From an uncultured Agathobacter sp. (GTDB lineage: Bacteria; Bacillota; Clostridia; Lachnospirales; Lachnospiraceae): DNA of 64,000 nucleotides. Within the stretch, counting starts at the first letter, position 1. The number at the start of each line of letters is the position of its first letter. The stretch covers positions 186,001-250,000 of the forward strand of contig CAKRCS010000001.1 in the NCBI GenBank assembly GCA_934307695.1, read 5' to 3'. A model generated the notes under the pieces. That model saw nothing but the letters and a program-made list of their open reading frames with translations. It had not been told where the DNA came from and searched no databases. Shown here piece by piece: positions 16,919 through 25,293 of the stretch. The position numbers were made by a program, and so were the translations under genes.

Positions 16919-18290
16919 TCTGACATACGCAGTTTTGCTTACCTCGTTGACGGCGTCGATTCTGTTTTTGGGCTGGCTGCTGTTTGCATTTATACTGGAG
17001 CGGCTTGGATTTATCAATATCATATTTCATGTGATGAAAGGAATAGCACCATTTTGGTTCTTTCCATTGTCTTTTCTGATATTGGCAATGGGTAACCTGT
17101 TGTATGTCAAATGGGGAGGTTTCCTATTTCGGTATACGCCTTTGATCGCGAAGCTCAGTGTTGCATTCATCTCAATGTGGCTGGTCGGTGTCGGCTATTT
17201 TCACTGCCGGTACATTTCCGAGAGCATCAGGCTGCGGCGCAGATACATGAAAGCACCGTTTGTCAACAATTTCTGCTGGCAGTGCTTCATAGCGGCATGT
17301 GCGAGCAATGAACTGGATGCAAAGGAGTTTCGTGTCGTGTACAGCGAATGGGACAACAGCCCGAAGATCTACGGATTGAATAATCCGATCGTCATACTGC
17401 CGTATGGAACATACACGGAGGAAGAACTGGAGCTGATCTATACGCATGAACTGACGCATTACCTGCAGAATCTGATGAAGCTGAAGCAACGTACAATGAT
17501 GGCGTATGCCTACCACTTCTTCAATCCGTTTGTACGGTGGTTTGGAGTGAAGGTAAATCGCTGGGGTGAATATGCCTGTGACAATTCGACGCAGATCTAT
17601 GTCGGAGGTGCAGGGTATTATTTTCGAACCTTGCTTGTCATGAGACCGGAGTACAGAGAAGCAACCAGCATGACACAATCAAATCTGGTGGAGAAGCCAT
17701 CTGAATTGGAAGTACGCATTATCAAGATTAAAAGGAGTGATCGTGATATGAGTATGAAAAAGAAAATTTTGGCTGGCTTGACAATGGCAACAGTATTTGG
17801 AATCAGTACGATAACGGTATCCGCAGCGACGATCGGTATCGCGAATGCATATGTTCGTTTGTATGACGCGACTGTGGTGGAAACACAGGATTCTATGGCA
17901 ACTCAGATAGCAGATGACGGGCTGGTTGAGTATACGGTAAGTACATTGGATGCCGGGGTTATAGAAGAAGTTGGTGAAGTTACAGCAACTTATGGTGCAC
18001 GAGCCGTTACTGGTTTTGAATGGGAGATCAAGAAGGGCTATTCAAGGAAAACACCGGATTTTTCAGCAACAGCAGGACAGAAGATTACTGTGACAGTCGT
18101 AAGTAGCCCTTCTGACGCGGAGTATCACATGGGAATTATTAGACCCGATGGCTCAAGATTATACGTTCCAGGAAAAGGAACAACTGCTCATGAGTTTTCC
18201 GTATTATCAGATGGAAAGTACAGCGTATATGTACAGAATCTAAGCGATGGTACGATTTCACTTAGCGGTTCTTATATCGTTACAGATTAG
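16902..18290 (+). CDS. BlaR1-like M56 membrane metalloprotease with C-terminal extracytoplasmic domain
   Basis: This 462-residue protein has three N-terminal membrane helices. The zinc motif HELTH (H182, E183, H186) and the downstream WGEYACDN, which supplies a third ligand, place it in family M56. A fourth hydrophobic segment follows (about residues 285-312), then a roughly 150-residue domain ending in a beta-rich module (SPSDAEYHMGIIRPDGS). That domain is not a penicillin-binding domain, so the signal sensed is unknown. An AAAGGAG site (17731-17737) lies 10 bp before an in-frame ATG at 17748, and the sequence after it reads like a signal peptide ending in VSA. A separate 180-residue secreted product is therefore possible. 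Confidence 0.8.
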   Translation: MAWAIDLTYAVLLTSLTASILFLGWLLFAFILERLGFINIIFHVMKGIAPFWFFPLSFLILAMGNLLYVKWGGFLFRYTPLIAKLSVAFISMWLVGVGYFHCRYISESIRLRRRYMKAPFVNNFCWQCFIAACASNELDAKEFRVVYSEWDNSPKIYGLNNPIVILPYGTYTEEELELIYTHELTHYLQNLMKLKQRTMMAYAYHFFNPFVRWFGVKVNRWGEYACDNSTQIYVGGAGYYFRTLLVMRPEYREATSMTQSNLVEKPSELEVRIIKIKRSDRDMSMKKKILAGLTMATVFGISTITVSAATIGIANAYVRLYDATVVETQDSMATQIADDGLVEYTVSTLDAGVIEEVGEVTATYGARAVTGFEWEIKKGYSRKTPDFSATAGQKITVTVVSSPSDAEYHMGIIRPDGSRLYVPGKGTTAHEFSVLSDGKYSVYVQNLSDGTISLSGSYIVTD

Positions 18291-18342
18291 TCCAAGTTTA
18301 CTTGATACATATCGAAAACAATTATATATGATATGCAAAGTC

Positions 18343-18371
18343 AAGGGTCTGGCATAAGCCAGACCCTTTTT
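18343..18371 (+). terminator. Intrinsic terminator after the M56 gene
   Basis: AAGGGTCTGGC, loop ATAA, GCCAGACCCTT forms a perfect 11-bp stem ending in a T run. Confidence 0.9.
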
Positions 18372-18380
18372 GAATTAGGT

Positions 18381-18409
18381 TTGACACGGCCTGACTGGAA
18401 TGGTAACAT
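18381..18409 (+). promoter_or_regulatory. Probable promoter of the fucose salvage operon
   Basis: A perfect TTGACA (18381-18386), a 17-bp spacer and the extended -10 TGGTAACAT (18401-18409) lie just after the M56 terminator. Transcription from here would begin near 18416 and put the whole 132-bp repeat into the leader of the Fkp gene. A nearer candidate (TTGAAC at 18576) would start too close to the ATG to include the ribosome-binding site. Confidence 0.55.
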
Positions 18410-18426
18410 GAGGTTATCATTTCAGT

Positions 18427-18558
18427 TTTTTTACTTTATAGAAAATCCCTTTTCCTATAAAGTAAAAATGCTCCGCAGGGATGCGACCCGTGTGGAGCTG
18501 AAGATGCACTTACGTGCCCACACGGGCGCGCAAAGAGTCACAAAGTGACTCTTTGTTC
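18427..18558 (+). repeat. 132-bp structured intergenic repeat, copy 1
   Basis: This stretch matches 33917-34048 with six substitutions and no gaps. It contains three inverted repeats: ACTTTATAG (18433-18441) with CTATAAAGT (18455-18463); CCCGTGTGG (18487-18495) with CCACACGGG (18518-18526); CAAAGAGTCAC (18531-18541) with GTGACTCTTTG (18545-18555, loop AAA). It occupies much of the 324-bp gap before the Fkp gene, probably in its 5' leader. A reading frame from the ATG at 18468 to the stop at 18546-18548 could give a 26-residue basic peptide, but no ribosome-binding site precedes it. Confidence 0.9.
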
Positions 18559-18614
18559 CATTATAGGATTAAGTTTTGAACCACCGTTAAACAACGCTTT
18601 TATAGGGGAGAAGT

Positions 18615-21600
18615 ATGGATACATCAACGATAAATTACAAGAAAATGAGTTCGCTGTTTTTGCAGCAGTCCTACATCGATTCGTGGGAGGATTATTGCAG
18701 AAGCGTTCACCAGACAAATTTTGCGAAGTGGGATTATGTGATACTGACGGCATCGAATGAGGCGCAGGCGGAGGCGTTCCGGATGCAGATCGCGGAGCGC
18801 TTAAAGCAGAAGCTGCTTCCCGCTTCGACGACCTACGCGGTCATTCCGGACCCGGATGGAAAGCGTGTCGGCTCCGGCGGTGCGACCTTTAACGTCATGC
18901 GCTATCTGGCTCAGGAGAGCGGCGACGATCCGGTGTTTGCCGGAAAGCGTATCCTGGTGATCCATTCCGGCGGCGACAGCAAGCGCGTGCCACAGTATTC
19001 GGCAATCGGAAAGCTGTTCTCGCCGGTTCCGAGGAAACTGCCGGATGGAAGAGGTTCTACACTTTTTGATGAGTTTATTATCGGAATGTCCGGAGTGCCG
19101 TCCCGGATCCGGGAGGGAATGCTGGTGCTTTCCGGAGATGTCCTGCTCTTGTTCAATCCGCTGCAGATCGACGGACAGTTGGAGGGCGCAGCGGCAATCT
19201 CCATCAAAGAACCGGTGGAGATCGGCAAGGATCACGGCGTCTTTTTAAATGACGGACATGGAAAGGTAAAGCACTTTTTACATAAACAGACGGTGGAAAG
19301 CCTGCGGGAGATCGGCGCGATCAATGAGCATGGAGCTGTTGATCTGGATACGGGGGCAATCCTTATGGATGTGGATCTTTTGAATGCCCTGTACGGCCTG
19401 ATCTCAACGGATGGGAAAGTGGATGACGCGAAATTTGATGCATTTGTAAATGACCGCGCAAGGATAAGCTTCTATGGAGATCTTTTGTATCCGTTAGCGG
19501 GCGCGTCCACGCTGGAGCAGTATTACAAGGAAAAGCCGGAGGGCGATTACACGCAGGAGCTTCACGACTGCCGCACGAAGATATGGAGGGCAATCGAGGC
19601 ATTTTCCATGAAGCTGATCTGTCTGTCCCCGGCAAAATTCATTCACTTTGGAACAACGCATGAGCTGTTGTCGCTGGTGACACAGGAGATTGACGAGTAT
19701 GAGTTCTTAAACTGGAAGGCGAAGGTGGCAACGACCGGAGGCGGGGAGATCCACTTCGCAGCCTACAATTCCTACATTGGACATCGGGCAAAGGTACAGG
19801 AGGGAGTCTATATCGAGGACAGCTATGTACTGGACGAATCAATGGTCGGATACGGAAGTGTGTTGTCCAATGTCAAGCTAAGAGATGTCGCGATCCCGGC
19901 GCAGGTGGTCATACATGGATTGCCGCTTCAGAACGACCGGTATGTGACGCGCATATACGGCGTGCAGGACAACCCGAAGGCAACTGTGGCAGAGCAGGCA
20001 TCGTTTCTTTGTTCGACGCTGCCGGATGTGATCCGGCAGCTGGGATTAAAGGATGAGGATCTGTGGGAGCAGGACGAGCTGGATACGAAGGCTCTTTGGA
20101 ATGCGAAGCTCTATCCGGTGTGTGACACGGAGGCAGATTCGGTCGCATGGGCGCTGCGGCTCTATGAGCTTGTCGCGCAGAAGCGGAGTGGGAAGGAGCT
20201 TGATGCGGTGCGCGAGGCATGGCTTGCGATGCCGCGCATGAGTCTGTGCGAGAGCTACAATCTGGCGGATATGAAGAAGATCCTTGCGTATCAGGAGGAT
20301 CTGAAAAACCGGATCCTGTGTCACGAATTTATCGAAAAGCTGCTTGGCGGGACGTACTATCAGGAGGCATTTTCTGTTTTTGGAACGTGCGACATCACAG
20401 AGGGAATCTACCGGACGCTGATGCAGGATGCGAAGGAGATGGACTTCTCGGCAAAGATCCGAATCTACTATGCGCTGGCAGAGTATATGAAGCAGAAGAA
20501 CCTCGTTTTTGACGGGCATAACTATGAGTACCCGCAGCAGTGCTGCTTCGGCGAGATCTGCGATACAGTATATGAACAGGCGGTAAAGAAGCTGCCGGAT
20601 TCCAAAGCGTACCGCATTGCAAAAGACGAAGTACATGTTGAGCTTCCGGTGCGTGTCAACTGGGGCGGCGGCTGGACGGACACGCCGCCGTACTGCAATG
20701 AGAACGGTGGAATTGTGCTTAATGCAGCAATCAGCTTAAACGGAATACTTCCGATCCAGATTACCGTCCGCAGGCTGGCGGAATATGTGGTGGAGTTTGA
20801 AAGTCAGGATATCGGTGCGCACGGAGTGATCCGTACCAAGGAGGAAATCCTTGCCTGCCATGATCCGTATGATCCGTTTGCACTGCATAAGGCAGCGCTG
20901 ATCGCGTGCGGGATCGTACCGCAGGGGGCGGATGCTGAGAACCTTGAAGAGATTCTAAGACGCATTGGCGGTGGGATTTATCTGTCCACACAGGTGATAG
21001 GAATCCCGAAAGGCTCAGGACTTGGAACGAGCAGTATTCTTGCGGGAGCCTGCGTGAAGGGGATTTTTGCTTTCCTGGGACTGGATAAGACAAACAGTGA
21101 GATCTATGAGATCGTTCTTTGCATGGAGCAGATCATGAGCACCGGTGGAGGCTGGCAGGATCAGGTTGGAGGGCTGACAAACGGAATCAAGCTGATCACC
21201 ACGGCACCGGGGCTGGAGCAAAGGATCCGGGTACAGGAGATTTCTGTGCCGGAGGCTGCGATGCAGGAGCTGCAGGAACGCTTTGCCGTCATTTACACCG
21301 GACAGCGGAGACTGGCGAGAAATCTCCTGCGGGACGTGGTAGGCGGATATATCGGGGCGCGGCCGGAATCGGTGCAAGCGCTTCAGGCAATGAAGCCGGT
21401 GGCAGCGCTCATGGCATTTTATCTGCAGATGGGGGATATCGATGCCTTCGCGAATCTTTTAAATGAGCATTGGAAGCTTTCCCTGCAACTGGATGCCGGC
21501 TCAACGAACCGGTGTATTGACCAGATATTCCTTGCATGTGAGGATCTGATCGATGCGAGATTTATCGCGGGAGCAGGCGGTGGCGGCTTTTTGATGGTGA

Positions 21601-21698
21601 TCTTGAAGAAGGGTATAACCAGACAGATGCTGCATGAGCGGCTGTCTGCAATCTTTCAGGACAGCGGCGTGGATGTCTGGGAGAGCGCATTTGTATAA
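18615..21698 (+). CDS. fkp: Bifunctional L-fucokinase/GDP-L-fucose pyrophosphorylase
   Basis: This 1027-residue protein is slightly longer than Bacteroides fragilis Fkp. The N-terminal half is the fucose-1-phosphate guanylyltransferase domain, with the nucleotide loop GKRVGSGGATFNVM (about residues 81-94) and HSGGDSKRVPQYSAIGKLF. The C-terminal part is a GHMP kinase with NWGGGWTDTPPYCNENGG (about residues 682-699), the phosphate-binding GSGLGTSS (from G800) and a terminal GAGGGGFLMV block. It phosphorylates free L-fucose with ATP and then makes GDP-fucose with GTP, feeding the GT11 enzyme at 12762. GGGGAG precedes the ATG. FucU follows 23 bp downstream. Confidence 0.9.
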   Translation: MDTSTINYKKMSSLFLQQSYIDSWEDYCRSVHQTNFAKWDYVILTASNEAQAEAFRMQIAERLKQKLLPASTTYAVIPDPDGKRVGSGGATFNVMRYLAQESGDDPVFAGKRILVIHSGGDSKRVPQYSAIGKLFSPVPRKLPDGRGSTLFDEFIIGMSGVPSRIREGMLVLSGDVLLLFNPLQIDGQLEGAAAISIKEPVEIGKDHGVFLNDGHGKVKHFLHKQTVESLREIGAINEHGAVDLDTGAILMDVDLLNALYGLISTDGKVDDAKFDAFVNDRARISFYGDLLYPLAGASTLEQYYKEKPEGDYTQELHDCRTKIWRAIEAFSMKLICLSPAKFIHFGTTHELLSLVTQEIDEYEFLNWKAKVATTGGGEIHFAAYNSYIGHRAKVQEGVYIEDSYVLDESMVGYGSVLSNVKLRDVAIPAQVVIHGLPLQNDRYVTRIYGVQDNPKATVAEQASFLCSTLPDVIRQLGLKDEDLWEQDELDTKALWNAKLYPVCDTEADSVAWALRLYELVAQKRSGKELDAVREAWLAMPRMSLCESYNLADMKKILAYQEDLKNRILCHEFIEKLLGGTYYQEAFSVFGTCDITEGIYRTLMQDAKEMDFSAKIRIYYALAEYMKQKNLVFDGHNYEYPQQCCFGEICDTVYEQAVKKLPDSKAYRIAKDEVHVELPVRVNWGGGWTDTPPYCNENGGIVLNAAISLNGILPIQITVRRLAEYVVEFESQDIGAHGVIRTKEEILACHDPYDPFALHKAALIACGIVPQGADAENLEEILRRIGGGIYLSTQVIGIPKGSGLGTSSILAGACVKGIFAFLGLDKTNSEIYEIVLCMEQIMSTGGGWQDQVGGLTNGIKLITTAPGLEQRIRVQEISVPEAAMQELQERFAVIYTGQRRLARNLLRDVVGGYIGARPESVQALQAMKPVAALMAFYLQMGDIDAFANLLNEHWKLSLQLDAGSTNRCIDQIFLACEDLIDARFIAGAGGGGFLMVILKKGITRQMLHERLSAIFQDSGVDVWESAFV

Positions 21699-21721
21699 AA
21701 ATTGTTCGAGGAGGATTTTAT

Positions 21722-22162
21722 ATGTTAAAAGGTATCAGTAAGCTTTTGACGGGGGATCTGCTGAAAGCATTATGTGACATGGGACATGGAGATGAGCTGG
21801 TGATCGCGGATGCCAATTTCCCGGCTTATACGGTAGGACAGCGTGTGATCTCCTATCCGGGGATCGATGCAACAACACTCCTTCGGGAGATCGTTAAGTT
21901 TTTTCCGCTGGATCACGCGGTGAAGGATGCAGCAGTTGTGCTGGATCTGATCCCGGAGGATATCGCGCGCGGATATACACACGCAGATATCTGGGACGAT
22001 TTTACAGAGATTCTTCAGGCGGAATACGGACCGGATAAGCACTTAAAAGCGATAGAGCGTCAAAGCTTTTATGAAAGAAGCAAAAAGGCATATCTGGTGA
22101 TTCTGACAGGAGAGGAGCGCTTATATGGGGATCTTCTTCTGGTAAAGGGTGTGGTAGAGTAA
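21722..22162 (+). CDS. fucU: L-fucose mutarotase (FucU/RbsD family)
   Basis: This 146-residue protein has the family pattern LKGISKLLTGDLLKALCDMGHGDELVIADANFP, with the catalytic histidine in GHGDE. It interconverts alpha and beta anomers of L-fucose, supplying the form used by the kinase. RbsD-type ribose pyranase is related, but the position 23 bp after the Fkp gene and the 146-residue length favour FucU. GAGGAGG precedes the ATG. The stop lies 1 bp from the end of the convergent AraC gene, so no terminator can fit between them. Confidence 0.9.
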   Translation: MLKGISKLLTGDLLKALCDMGHGDELVIADANFPAYTVGQRVISYPGIDATTLLREIVKFFPLDHAVKDAAVVLDLIPEDIARGYTHADIWDDFTEILQAEYGPDKHLKAIERQSFYERSKKAYLVILTGEERLYGDLLLVKGVVE

Positions 22163-22163
22163 T

Positions 22164-23024
22164 TTACCACTGCCTGCGGTATTCGCCGGGGGTGATGCCC
22201 TCGACCTTCTTAAACATACGTGAAAAGTATGCAGCGTCTCCCATTCCACAGGAGGCGCTGATCGCGTCTAAGGAGCTGTCGGTAAAGCGCAAAAGCTGCT
22301 TGGCGCGGGTGATGCGAAGCCCAAGCAGATAGTTGCCGGGGGTTACGCCGAACTGCTCCTTGAAGCTTCGGGTAAGATAAAATTTGTTGATAAAAAATTG
22401 CTCAGAAAGCTCGTCCAAGGAGATTTTCTGAGAAAAGTGGCTATCCAGATACTCCTTGACAAGAAGCAGATCCTGTTTCTTACTGCGGGTGCGGCGGGCA
22501 CTTTCCGGATTCCAGCTTTCCCGCATAAGCTGTGTCAGAAGCACACTCAGTTTTTCGTTGAGCTGCATGTCTTTTACATAATCCTCAGAATTTGAAATTG
22601 AATAAATTCCGTCTAACAGGGAAATATATGACGCAACGCTGTCAGGATGAAAGACCGGGTGTCCACCGCGCTCTAAGTATTTTTCATAGATACTGTTCAT
22701 GCTAGGACCGTAAAAGTGTACCCACTTTAGCTGCCACAGATGCTGCTCGGTGTGATGGGAGTATGCATTGTGGCAATCGAGAAAGACACAGTCTCCGGCT
22801 GTTAAGGCATAGGTTTTTCCATTATAGTCCAAGGAACCGGAACCGGAGACGACAACAAAGAACAGGTAGGATGCCAGATCCTCGCGGGCGCTGGTATGCG
22901 GCTTCTGCGCCTGAAGCGTACCGGTCTCCTGCAGATGCAGAAGGTTGCCCCTTGCAAAGGAGGAGGGCGTATATAGGATTCGCCTTGATGTTACAAGGCT
23001 TCCGTGAAAAAGGGAGTCATTCAT
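22164..23024 (-). CDS. AraC family regulator with N-terminal sugar-binding cupin
   Basis: This 286-residue protein has an N-terminal AraC-type cupin (GSLDYNGKTYALTAGDCVFL, NAYSHHTEQHLWQLKWVHFYG). The C-terminal part holds two helix-turn-helix motifs (SLDELSEQFFINKFYLTRSF and SLDAISASCGMGDAAYFSRM, then FKKVEGITPGEYRR). It is probably a sugar-responsive activator. Its place between fkp-fucU and the de novo GDP-fucose genes makes L-fucose or a related sugar the obvious candidate ligand, though this is only inferred. AAAGGAG on the minus strand, 9 bp before the ATG, fixes the start. Confidence 0.85.
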   Translation of the reverse strand: MNDSLFHGSLVTSRRILYTPSSFARGNLLHLQETGTLQAQKPHTSAREDLASYLFFVVVSGSGSLDYNGKTYALTAGDCVFLDCHNAYSHHTEQHLWQLKWVHFYGPSMNSIYEKYLERGGHPVFHPDSVASYISLLDGIYSISNSEDYVKDMQLNEKLSVLLTQLMRESWNPESARRTRSKKQDLLLVKEYLDSHFSQKISLDELSEQFFINKFYLTRSFKEQFGVTPGNYLLGLRITRAKQLLRFTDSSLDAISASCGMGDAAYFSRMFKKVEGITPGEYRRQW

Positions 23025-23226
23025 GGATAAAGCTCCTTTCTATGGCTGATAGTTGTAGCATAGGGTAAAAAAAAGAAAAAGTCAATATTGTACAATGAAG
23101 TATCAAGAAATATCATAGAAAAAGAAGAAAAACTGTGTATAATATATGCAATAGAGCCAATAAAAAGCCGATCAATATCTGACGGTCAGCAATAAAACAG
23201 TAAACATGATAAAGGAGAACAAGAAT

Positions 23227-24273
23227 ATGGCAAAGAAAGCATTGATTACCGGAATCACAGGACAGGATGGATCTTATCTCGCAGAGTTTTTGCTTGAGAA
23301 GGGCTATGAGGTACACGGAATTACAAGACGTGCATCGATTTCCAACACCGCCCGCATCGATCACCTGATCGCAAAGCATGCGATCACGCTTCACGATGGG
23401 GATCTGTCAGATTCTTCTTCACTTATCCGCATCATCGGGCTTGTACAGCCGGATGAGATTTATAACCTTGCCGCACAGTCCCATGTGCAGGTATCTTTTG
23501 ATGTACCGGAGTATTCCGGCGACGTGGATGCGATTGGCGTACTGCGTATCCTGGAGGCTTGCCGCATCTTAGGACTGACCAAGAAAACAAAGGTATATCA
23601 GGCATCTACCTCCGAATTGTTTGGAAAGGTGGAGGAGGTTCCGCAGCGCGAGACAACTCCGTTCCATCCGTACAGCCCTTATGCAGTTGCAAAGCAGTAT
23701 GGCTTCTGGATCGTCAAGGAGTACCGTGAGGCGTATGGCATGTTTGCGGTAAACGGTATCCTGTTTAACCATGAATCTGAGCGCCGCGGAGAGAACTTTG
23801 TTACGCGCAAGATCACGCTTGCCGCAGGACGTATCGCAGAGGGCATTCAGGATCACCTGGAGCTTGGCAACATGGATTCCCTGCGTGACTGGGGATATGC
23901 GAAGGATTATGTAGAGTGTATGTGGATGATCCTGCAGCATGAGACCCCGGAGGATTTTGTCATCGCAACCGGCGAACAGCATACCGTGCGTGACTTTACG
24001 GAGAAGGCATTTGCAGCGAACGGGATCACGATCCGTTGGGAAGGAACCGGAATCGATGAGAAGGGATATGATGCCGCTACCGGGAAAATGCTGGTGTGCG
24101 TAAATCCGGAATGGTTCCGTCCGACCGATGTGGACAATCTGTGGGGAGATCCGACCAAGGCGAAGACCGTATTAGGCTGGAATCCACAGAAGACCTCCTA
24201 CGAGGAGCTTGTCCGGATCATGGCGGAACATGACAGGGCGCTTGCAAAGAAGGAAGCCGCAGCGCGGGCATAA
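23227..24273 (+). CDS. gmd: GDP-mannose 4,6-dehydratase
   Basis: This 348-residue short-chain dehydrogenase-type enzyme converts GDP-D-mannose to GDP-4-keto-6-deoxymannose. The NAD(P) motif is [20 protein letters not shown], the active-site [14 protein letters not shown] block follows, and YAVAKQY gives the YxxxK pair. [17 protein letters not shown] is a family hallmark. The ATG at 23227 is preferred to the one at 23206 because AAAGGAG precedes only the former. It is first of a gmd-fcl-manC-gtrA run that makes GDP-L-fucose. A TATAAT at 23138-23143 probably marks its promoter, although no good -35 is visible. Confidence 0.95.
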   Translation: MAKKALITGITGQDGSYLAEFLLEKGYEVHGITRRASISNTARIDHLIAKHAITLHDGDLSDSSSLIRIIGLVQPDEIYNLAAQSHVQVSFDVPEYSGDVDAIGVLRILEACRILGLTKKTKVYQASTSELFGKVEEVPQRETTPFHPYSPYAVAKQYGFWIVKEYREAYGMFAVNGILFNHESERRGENFVTRKITLAAGRIAEGIQDHLELGNMDSLRDWGYAKDYVECMWMILQHETPEDFVIATGEQHTVRDFTEKAFAANGITIRWEGTGIDEKGYDAATGKMLVCVNPEWFRPTDVDNLWGDPTKAKTVLGWNPQKTSYEELVRIMAEHDRALAKKEAAARA

Positions 24274-24329
24274 GGATGCAATCTACCGGCGGACGGACAG
24301 CCGGAGGACATAGAAAGAAGGATAAGAAA

Positions 24330-25274
24330 ATGATGGAAAAAAATGCAAAGATATATGTTGCAGGACATAGAGGAATGGTAGGCTCTGCAATCGTGCGCTG
24401 CCTTGAAAAGCAGGGATATACGAATATCATCACGCGAACTCACAAGGAGCTTGACCTGTGCAGACAGGATGCAGTTGAGGAGTTCTTCGCAAAGGAGAAG
24501 CCGGAGTATGTATTCCTTGCCGCTGCGAAGGTAGGCGGTATTGTCGCAAATGCGGAGGCGCTTGCGGACTTTATGTATGAGAATATGATCCTTGAGATGA
24601 ATGTGATCCATTCCGCATGGAAGAATGGATGCAGGAAGCTGGAGTTTTTAGGCTCATCCTGCATCTATCCGCGTATGGCACCGCAGCCGATGAAGGAGAG
24701 CTGCCTGCTTACCAGCGAGCTGGAAAAGACCAATGAAGCCTATGCACTGGCAAAGATCTCCGGACTGAAATACTGCGAGTTTTTGAACAAGCAGTACGGA
24801 ACCGATTATATCAGCGTGATGCCGACCAATCTTTATGGACCAAATGACAATTATCATCCGACACACAGCCACGTGCTTCCGGCTTTGATCCGGCGCTTCC
24901 ATGAAGCGAAGATCAACAATCTTCCGGAGGTTACCTGCTGGGGAGACGGATCACCGCTCCGCGAGTTTTTGTATGTAGATGATCTTGCAGATCTGTGCGT
25001 ATTTTTGATGAACAACTATTCCGGGGATGAGACGGTCAACGCCGGAACCGGCAAGGAACTGACCATCAAGGAGCTGACAGAGCTTGTGGCAAAGGTGATC
25101 GGATACGAGGGGGAGATCAAATGGGATACCTCCAAGCCGAACGGAACACCGCGCAAGCTTCTGGATGTAAGCAAGGCAGAAGGATTGGGCTGGCACTATA
25201 AGACTGAGCTTGAGGAGGGAATCCGTCTCTCCTACGAAGATTTCTTAAACAATCCGATGCGCGCAGAGCGTTAA
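24330..25274 (+). CDS. fcl: GDP-L-fucose synthase
   Basis: This 314-residue epimerase/reductase turns GDP-4-keto-6-deoxymannose into GDP-L-fucose with NADPH. It has [17 protein letters not shown] at the start, [18 protein letters not shown], and [13 protein letters not shown] with the YxxxK pair. [20 protein letters not shown] is characteristic of the family. The ATG at 24330 is chosen because AAAGAAGGA precedes it and the conserved fold starts a few residues later; an upstream ATG at 24276 would add 18 unconserved residues. It follows gmd by 56 bp. Confidence 0.95.
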   Translation: MMEKNAKIYVAGHRGMVGSAIVRCLEKQGYTNIITRTHKELDLCRQDAVEEFFAKEKPEYVFLAAAKVGGIVANAEALADFMYENMILEMNVIHSAWKNGCRKLEFLGSSCIYPRMAPQPMKESCLLTSELEKTNEAYALAKISGLKYCEFLNKQYGTDYISVMPTNLYGPNDNYHPTHSHVLPALIRRFHEAKINNLPEVTCWGDGSPLREFLYVDDLADLCVFLMNNYSGDETVNAGTGKELTIKELTELVAKVIGYEGEIKWDTSKPNGTPRKLLDVSKAEGLGWHYKTELEEGIRLSYEDFLNNPMRAER

Positions 25275-25293
25275 GAAAGATGAGGAAAATTTT

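Noticed and set aside
16526..18290. Beta-lactam resistance operon
   Set aside because: The BlaI/M56 pair is present, but there is no beta-lactamase or PBP gene and the sensor is not a penicillin-binding domain.
18333..18548. 71-codon open frame across the terminator and repeat
   Set aside because: It begins inside a terminator and spans a promoter; only its last 26 codons fall in conserved repeat sequence, so it is treated as a possible short peptide in the findings rather than as a gene.
23206..23226. Upstream ATG for gmd
   Set aside because: It lacks a ribosome-binding site; AAAGGAG lies just before the downstream ATG at 23227.
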